This document shows positions 58,141 through 64,000 of a stretch of DNA of 64,000 nucleotides, one piece after another. The notes beneath the pieces were generated by a model. It was not told where the DNA came from. It worked only from the letters and a program-made list of their open reading frames with translations, and did not search any database. The stretch comes from Talinum fruticosum. Taxonomy: Eukaryota > Streptophyta > Magnoliopsida > Caryophyllales > Talinaceae. Location of the stretch: contig JAITYX010000066.1 of assembly GCA_021018815.1 (NCBI GenBank), positions 1,302,001-1,366,000 on the forward strand, written 5' to 3'. Positions within the stretch are counted from its first letter, which is position 1. Every line of letters starts with the position of its first letter. The translations under genes were made by a program, and so were the position numbers.

Positions 58141-58439
58141 GGACAACGGTGCAAGCGCGGACACGAGGGTTTCGTTTTCCTTTCCAATTCCAATTTCAAG
58201 CTTTTTTTTTTTTTAAAATTTGGAAAATTTTCAAAACGCGAACCGAACCTGAACCGTTAACCGAAAAAAATCCAGTTTGGTTAACCGAACCGATTTTTCA
58301 CAAAAATAATCGGTTAACCGCTTTTTATCGGTTTTCGGTATTTCGGATCGGTTTTCGGTTTCGGTTTTTTCGCACACCCCTATTGGCTACATCGAGACAA
58401 ATAAGATATTATAAATATGTAACACCATTAAAACTCCAT

Positions 58440-58805
58440 TTAAGTCATGTGTACACTTACCCCTCAATGAACGCCACTAAACAACATTTTTTCGCACCTT
58501 TATCATGAGTCTCAAGATATAATCGGATTGGTCCTTAATTCTCTATCCTATTGCTTGAATGGCATGAGGATTGAGAAATTGAACATACTCGATTCCTATT
58601 TCGTGGAGCTATTTATTACATATTAATTGTACATATAATTATAAATGGAAATTAATAGTTAAAAATGAATTATATATATAGTAACTCACAACATGCCAAG
58701 TATAATAGGGGTTTTGCGCCGATCTCTTGCATCTGCAGAAATTGCATTATGTCATCCAAAAACACATGCATGGCCATGTCATCATCGTCCCCATCTAATA
58801 CCCCT
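58440..58805 (-). pseudogene. Ulp1-ORF relics of CACTA #3, N-terminal blocks
   Basis: On -, 58800-58690 reads VLDGDDDDMAMHVF then DDIMQFLQMQEIGAK, paralogous to NDILQFLCMEEIGVS in CACTA #1 (8170-8215). 58610-58470 reads HEIGIEYVQFLNPHAIQAIG, paralogous to LHEIGKDFVQFLNPTSI (8312-8362). The spacing, with an AT-rich intron-like gap, equals that of CACTA #1. It terminates abruptly near 58800 at the junction with tandem unit copy 3. Confidence 0.65.
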
Positions 58806-59010
58806 ATTGCCATATTTTTAGAATGAGATAATTATATTTACCTTCCTTAAGTTTTCTGAGTAATGATTTTAAATACCTTCATCTTTACGAGTATTAATTA
58901 TCAACAAAAATAATCAATTTGAAAACATAGTATATATGACTACAAAAGTTTACTATACAATGTTAAAAGCTACCCATTATTTATATCTTTTTTATCGAAA
59001 AAATTATTCA

Positions 59011-59270
59011 CTCCCTTTGTTTTACAATATTTATTGCTTTTAGGATGTGAGGAAATACTAAGAAAATAAAAATTAAAATAAATTTGTATTAAAAGACCAA
59101 GTTATCCCAAGGTTTCACTGATAATAAAAGAAATTAATAAAAAATTAGAGAAAAATATTAATGACGACAAAACTAATAAACTAGTCATTAATATGTCATT
59201 GGGATTGGAAAGTGACAGATATTGTAAAAAAAAGTTAATTAAAGTGACAAGTATTGCAAAACAGAGGGAG
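59011..59270. mobile_element. Stowaway/mariner-like MITE, type I (unit copy 3)
   Basis: CTCCCTTTGTTTTACAA left, ACAGAGGGAG right; right flank TA, left flank mutated to CA. Confidence 0.8.
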
Positions 59271-59383
59271 TATATCTTTTGAAATACTTAATTTGGGATT
59301 TAACGATTTTACATTAAGATATTTTACACGTTCCGATCCTAGTTATGAGCATTAAGATATCTTATACGTTACTATCCCAGTTA

Positions 59384-59650
59384 CTCTATCCGTTTCTCAA
59401 TAAATGTCAATGGAACTAACTTTTTTGTTTCATAATATATGTTATTTTAGAATCCCAATAACATATAATGGCTAGTTTACCAAATTTGTTCTCGTTAATT
59501 GCTCTTTCCACCTCCTATTTTCATGAACTTTCTTCATTTACAATAAAATATTAGGGCAACTTAGTCTTTTAATACAACATTATTTATGAATTTTGTGTTA
59601 TCTTAGTATTATATCGAGCCTAAAACGACAAGTTTTCTAAAATGGAAGAA
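59384..59650. mobile_element. Stowaway/mariner-like MITE, type II (unit copy 3)
   Basis: TTA/CTCTATCCGTTTCTC left end; decayed right end AAATGGAAGAA. Confidence 0.7.
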
Positions 59651-59932
59651 TTTATAAACTTAAAATTCATACTTTGTGGGAAATGAGCATTTGTTGTTCC
59701 AAAGTACTGATGAGTATTAATCAAAAGGGTAAGCTCTACTTTATGGAAAATGAGCATGTGTTTTTCGAACCATCTTCCTTTTCATGATAATTTTCTTAAA
59801 AAAATAGAAATAAAACCTTAAGTCCATAAAAATAGTAAAACATTGTTTCTACAATTTAGGCATTTTGAGTAATAATTTTAAATGTCGTCACCCATTGTTT
59901 ATATCTCTTCTTTTATCGAAAAAATTTATTTA

Positions 59933-60199
59933 CTCCCTCTATTTTACAACATTTATTATTTTTAGGATGTGAGAAAATACCAAGAAAATATAAAATTGAT
60001 GACATAAATTTGTATTAAAAGACCACATTGCCCCAAGGTTTCATTGAAAATAAAGAAAGTTAATAGAAAAAGGAGAGAAAAAAATCAATAAGGACAAAAT
60101 TAGTAAACTAGTCATTAATGGGTCACTAGGATCGGAAACAATAGATAGTGTAAACAATAAAAGTTAATTAAGGTAACAAATATTGTGAAACGGAGGAAG
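59933..60199. mobile_element. Stowaway/mariner-like MITE, type I (unit copy 4)
   Basis: CTCCCTCTATTTTACAAC left, ACGGAGGAAG right, TA flanks. Confidence 0.85.
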
Positions 60200-60313
60200 T
60201 ATAGCTTTTGAAATACTTAATTTGGAATTTAAAGATTTTACATTAAGATATTTTGTACATTACTATCCTAGTTATGAGCATTAAGATATCTTATACGTTA
60301 CTATCCCAGCTTA

Positions 60314-60585
60314 CTCCATTCATTTCATAATATATGTCACTTTAACTAACTTATTTTCGTTTCACAATATCTATCATTTTAGAATCCCAATAACATATAA
60401 TGACTAGTTTACACCAAATTTTTCTCATTAATTTATTTTTTTTCCTTCCTATTTTCATGAACTTTCTTCAATTCCAATAAAACATTGGGGCAACTTAGTC
60501 TTTTAATACAAATTTTGTTATCAATTTTGTATTATATTAGTATTACCTCATAGCCTAAAATGACAAATGTTGTAAAATGGAGGAG
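60314..60585. mobile_element. Stowaway/mariner-like MITE, type II (unit copy 4)
   Basis: CTCCATTCATTTCATAATA left, AAAATGGAGGAG right; left flank TTA. Confidence 0.8.
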
Positions 60586-60668
60586 CTATAAACTTAGGAT
60601 GCATAATTTATGAGAAATGATCATTTGTTGTGGCCTAAAGTACTGATGAGTATTAATCAAAAGGATAT

Positions 60669-62633
60669 TGTAGACAACCAAAAAGTGTCATCCCTTTTTT
60701 TCTTTTATTTATTTTGTTGGCCCAATGATAAAATCCCGAGTCTTATTTAAGGATCTGGATCACGGACTACATTTGACTAGTGTGACGGAAGCTAGTAAAC
60801 CACAAAAACCGTTAGCACCAAATAAATAGCATTTTTCCTTGATTAGGTCCAAAAATCCCTTTTCTTTGGGACGGTCCAAGCCCGGGTTAAACCTCCGGAG
60901 TCAACGGAGTCCAGTGCCGCGTACCAGGAAATTTCAGGCTCAAAAGTTTGCGTTTCGCCTTTCTCCAAACCGAGACACGGAACCGAAGACACTAAAACGA
61001 CATTCGGTGCCGTGTTTCATGATCACCAAGCATCAAAACTTCATGCTTTGCTCCAAGACAGTCCGCCCGCGAGAGACAGAGCTCAAATCCCCAAAATATC
61101 ATCGTATGGCCAGCGCCCCTACTAGCATTTTTACCTTGAAATGCCGCATTTTGCTTAAGATTCCTGTTGCAGTACAGAAGGGGCATGAAATCCTAGGATA
61201 ACACCTGGGTGGCCGGCACCCTCTACCCCAGCTTCTATCCGGTTTTATCCGATTTTATCCGATTCAATCTTCTATTTTTTGGGCCCGGTTTTGCAGCTAA
61301 TTACGGACAATTGACCGAGTGTAAACCCTAGGTCATTTGTGACCTAGATTTCTCCCTACAAATAGAGAGCTCGAGCTCTCATTTTGACAATGACTTTTCC
61401 TTAGCGCCACACTACTCGAAACGTGACTAAGAGTTACCGAATACTTCCCTTTGTATTTTTATCTCTTGGTCTCTTTTCAACCTATTCATATTCTACTCCC
61501 TTCTCCTACTACATCTAAACCTGAAAACTCCATTATTCATCTTTTTACCTACTCATCTCCACACAAATTCGGAGAAAGCCCCTTCAATTTACCATCGTAA
61601 CATCGCTAGATCGAGATTCGAGCTCTAGATCGCAGTGAGACAAACCGAGGGCACCAAATTGGTATTCAAATCGTGGTTTACTTGTTTATTTATTTTATGA
61701 TTGTCAATATTATGGAAAAAGTTGTATGGAATTAAATTCCTCCCCACCCGATGTAATCTTTTAATTTCTCGTTTTCTTTTCTTTTCTTTTCATTACCGCT
61801 TTCTTTATCCCTTTTCATATCTGTCTTTATTGCTTTCATTATCATGTTTTGATTGCTTTTTATTCCATATCGCATGTTCCGTGCTTGTGTTTAATGCGTT
61901 ATTTAGATTCACTACTCAAACTAGTAAAGGTCGTCGTTTGACGGGCGGAACGGAAGGGCTTATCCCCAACGTACGTACCCTCACCCCCAAATTCGATTCT
62001 CGGTTCTAAGACTGATGAAGTCATTTTTAATCTTTTTCCGACTTAGTTTCTCCCATACTAAGACTCGGAAAAGTAAACTTTGTTTTGTTTTTGTTAGTTT
62101 TTCTTTCCTAAAACCGATCGGCGACTCCTATTTTTGCTTTATTTTTTAAATATTGCTTCTCGACTTTTTATGACTAAACAATAAAAAAAGGATTCTGGAT
62201 CCGTTAGCCGAGCCAGCGGCCGAGGCTGAGCTCCTCGGACATGGCCCTTGGCCGGCGCCGCCTACCACCGGGTAGAGGCTATCGCCCGCCTCGAGTTGTC
62301 GGCACGTGAGGCTCGGGGTCTAAATTGGTGTTTTCTCACTAGTTTGGCCCTAAAGGCTCATGGCGGATTCAAAATGTTAAATTTATTATTTTTTGATTAA
62401 GAAACAATATCTCAAGACTTCGAAAATAATTGTCAAAATAAAATGATTAATAAAACCGCCATTCAAACTTTTCCTAATTCATTTTAAATAAGATTATAAA
62501 ATTCGGAAATCTTCGATAAGGGTTCATCCCCAATTTTAAAATAAACTTCCAAAACCATCTTCAAAATCATTCTTTAAAAAAGAGACCTAACATTCGTGGG
62601 GAAACTAGGTCGCTCCCAGCCATGGTTCCCACA
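60669..62633 (+). repeat. 5' LTR of retroelement #2
   Basis: 1965 bp, collinear with the inverse of the two LTRs of retroelement #1 (cccgagtcttatttaaggat; tctcttggtctcttttcaacc; cgcctcgag..ttggtgttttc). Open frames at 60839-61201 and 61701-62009 are LTR sequence, not genes. Confidence 0.88.
61356..61365 (+). promoter_or_regulatory. TATA-like box of retroelement #2 LTR
   Basis: ctacaaatag followed by agagctcgag, in the same place as CTATAAATAG of element #1; T to C change at the third position. Confidence 0.45.
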
Positions 62634-62651
62634 GTGGCAACTCCATTGGGG
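62634..62651 (+). other. Primer-binding site of retroelement #2
   Basis: gtggcaactccattgggg directly after the LTR end aca. Three substitutions from the site in element #1 (GTGGCGACTCCACTGGGG) at positions consistent with C-to-T/G-to-A decay. Confidence 0.6.
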
Positions 62652-63184
62652 ATAAATCACTTATTAAGAGGGCGAAACTTAAAACTTTGAGTAGTGAGTT
62701 TTAATAATGTATTTACATTAGGCATCCGACATTTAAGCAACCTTCACCATAGTTTATTTTTTTGGTAGACCATTAGGCTTTCCCTCGAAAACCTTTTTGG
62801 TAAGAGGCTCCCACTACGACCCGGTAGGCCCAATTAGGTTTGATTGCCAACGGAGGTAGTACCTCTTCCATTATAGCACGCTCTCTTGGCTTACGGAGAG
62901 GTACCATGGATTCAATGCTATATCCTACTGTGTAGCCCACCGAGGACTAAATTTTCAGACTATGAGTCACCGTGTATCCTACCTAATTTTAACCCTCTTT
63001 TGACCATAGACCCTTGGTTGTTAGGTGGTTCCTAGTCTCTTCATTTGCATGCTTGGTTGAGTGTTATTGTTTTTTATATTTAATCATTTACTTATGAGAT
63101 TTTAGGGATTGGTGAGGAATGGTAAATAATCCCTGCATGGGTGCCAAAAAAAAAAATTGAAACTTTGAATCGGTCTAATTTGTG

Positions 63185-63745
63185 GATTTTAGCTAAATTT
63201 TAATTTCATCTCACATTGGGTGAGTCTTTTTTACATTTAGCCAAAAAATAAAATCATCTCAATTAAGGTGAGTCCATTCATTTCATTTTTACATTAATCA
63301 AAAATAAAATCATCTCAATTAAGGTGAGTCCATTCATTTCATTTTTGCATTAGCCTAAAATAAAAATTATTTCAATTAAGATGAGTTCATTCATTTCATT
63401 TTTGCATTAGCCAAAAATAAAAATCATCTCAATTAAGGCGAGTCCATTCATTTCATTTTTCTTATTTTGTATTTAACTAAAAATAAAAATCATCTCAATT
63501 AAGAGGAGTCCATTTATTTCATTTTTCTTATTTTACATTTAGCCAAAAATAAATTTCATCTCAAATTAGGTGAGCCCATTTTTCATTAGCTAAATTTTTA
63601 AATAGCTGAGCCCATATTTGCATTTCATGTTTACATTTCAGCAAAAATAAATTCACCTCAAATTAGGTGAGTCCAATATTTGTATTTCATATTTGCATTA
63701 GCCAATTTTAAATTCATCCCAAATTAGATGAGTCCGCATTTGCAT
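63185..63745 (+). repeat. Minisatellite in leader of retroelement #2
   Basis: About nine units of TTCATTTTTGCATTAGCC, AAAAATAAAATCATCTC, AATTAAGGTGAGTCCATT, the inverse of the 50311-50985 minisatellite. Starts about 550 bp after the primer-binding site. Confidence 0.9.
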
Positions 63746-64000
63746 TTTATTCTCAATTGAAGACTCGGACATTGCTCAACGCATTTCGAGTTGTATTAAA
63801 GAAATCAGGTATAACCATCTCGTACCTATAGAGTTTTGATTCCAAGACATTCTCTCGTGTTTTAGAAACTTTTCCGAGTGATATGATTTATATACTCTAA
63901 ATGTTACAGACTTTTACCTCGGATGTTTCTTGCTTATCTTTGAGTGATCGAGAAAATTGATATGCGTATCTCACTCGGTTCCGAGTCCCTCATTACTCGA

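Larger units (their letters stand above)
53988..58382 (-). mobile_element. hAT (Ac-like) transposon, complete ends, TSD TTGGCTAC
   Basis: Termini TAGGGGTGTGCAAAA (53988) and TTTTTTCGCACACCCCTA (ending 58382) are inverted repeats. The 8-bp duplication TTGGCTAC is perfect at 53980-53987 and 58383-58390. Both subterminal regions (54002-54180 and 58235-58345) are saturated with GGTTAACC-type palindromic words (CCGGTTAACCG, TCGGTTAACCG, GGTTAACCGAACCG), probable transposase-binding arrays. The interior carries a BED-zinc-finger hAT transposase on - (54939-57297), a 0.4 kb tandem duplication at its 3' end, and a GC-rich tandem repeat behind its 5' end. Length 4395 bp. Confidence 0.92.
45374..58805 (-). 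mobile_element. CACTA element #3, truncated, carrying two later insertions
   Basis: The left terminus CACTACTATAGAAATC lies at 45374 (flank taa). Subterminal ACTACGGTTC-like repeats, direct and inverted, cover 45400-45690. Coding relics on - (45947-46240, 53873-53979, 58440-58800) are collinear with the Ulp1-like ORF of CACTA #1. They are separated by an LTR retroelement (46287-53638) and a hAT element (53988-58382), both with clean target duplications. The Transposase_24-like half and the right terminus are missing: ORF relic sequence stops near 58800, where tandem unit copy 3 resumes (atttttagaatgagataat). A deletion must have removed the right part. Own sequence about 1.7 kb. Confidence 0.75.
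58806..60668. repeat. Tandem array of about 1 kb unit, copies 3 and 4
   Basis: Same leader, MITE I, linker, MITE II and tail order as 35938-37826. Copy 3 spans about 58806-59870; copy 4 spans about 59870-60668 and is cut by retroelement #2 in its tail at atcaaaaggatat. The period between MITE I copies is about 920 bp here. Copy 4 has a shortened leader. Confidence 0.8.
60669..64000 (+). mobile_element. LTR retroelement #2, same family, runs out of window
   Basis: The 5' LTR 60669-62633 (TGTAGACAAC...GGTTCCCACA) is followed by a primer-binding site and a leader with the same minisatellite as retroelement #1, in + orientation. It is inserted in the tail of tandem unit copy 4. Sister copies give the empty site (aaaggatatgctctac at 36830). 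The 3' LTR and any coding region lie beyond 64000, so autonomy cannot be judged. Confidence 0.85.

Noticed and set aside
57626..58199. Ser/Leu/Pro-rich ORFs on -
   Set aside because: Translations of the GC-rich tandem repeat within the hAT element.

Overview
This window is nuclear DNA from a flowering plant, most likely a eudicot. It has AT-rich spacers, spliced genes with GT..AG introns, and plant-type genes (20S proteasome alpha-6/PAF, a CBSX3-like mitochondrial CBS protein, a FAR1/FRS-like relic). The rest is dense plant transposon content: CACTA, hAT, Helitron, LINE, MITEs and LTR retroelements. I could not pin down a genus.

Only two host genes look real, and they converge. PAF lies on + at 19911-27539: two coding exons split by a 6.8 kb intron. 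The CBSX3-like gene lies on - at 29182-30781 with five exons. About 1.6 kb of spacer separates their 3' ends. Both have otherwise well-conserved coding sequence interrupted by single missing bases at or next to homopolymer runs (two in PAF exon 2, one in CBS exon 3). I read these first as consensus-sequence errors and only second as pseudogenisation.

Left part (1-18.4 kb): an AT-rich spacer with an apparent tRNA-derived SINE head (3.5 kb) and a GC-rich patch; CACTA element #1 (4742-9846, + coding, carrying a broken Transposase_24-type ORF followed by an Ulp1/C48-like protease ORF); a FAR1/FRS-like pseudogene (-, 9.9-11.5 kb) cut off by that CACTA in its SWIM region; several MITEs; and a 5'-truncated LINE (-, 16.85-18.37 kb). 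Next to the LINE is a 1.33 kb near-palindromic foldback element with a perfect 9-bp target-site duplication, ending about 200 bp upstream of the PAF start codon.

Middle (30.8-36 kb): a microsatellite, a non-autonomous Helitron (A-TC...CTAG-T) and two copies of a TIR element, one of which holds a nested Tourist-like MITE with a TAA duplication.

Right part (36-64 kb): a stack of nested insertions. The substrate was a tandem array of a roughly 0.9-1.1 kb unit, each unit containing two Stowaway/mariner-like MITEs. Copy 2 was hit by a non-autonomous hAT element (37827-45167), which was itself hit by CACTA #2 (38355-44345, TNP2 type, - coding). Between copies 2 and 3 sits truncated CACTA #3, which was then hit by a 7.35 kb non-autonomous LTR retroelement (46287-53638, TSD GTACT) and by a complete but decayed hAT element (53988-58382, TSD TTGGCTAC). 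Copy 4 was hit by a second, oppositely oriented LTR retroelement of the same family, which runs out of the window. Element boundaries come from terminal repeats and target-site duplications read directly in the sequence. Family names come from recognised protein motifs, not database searches.
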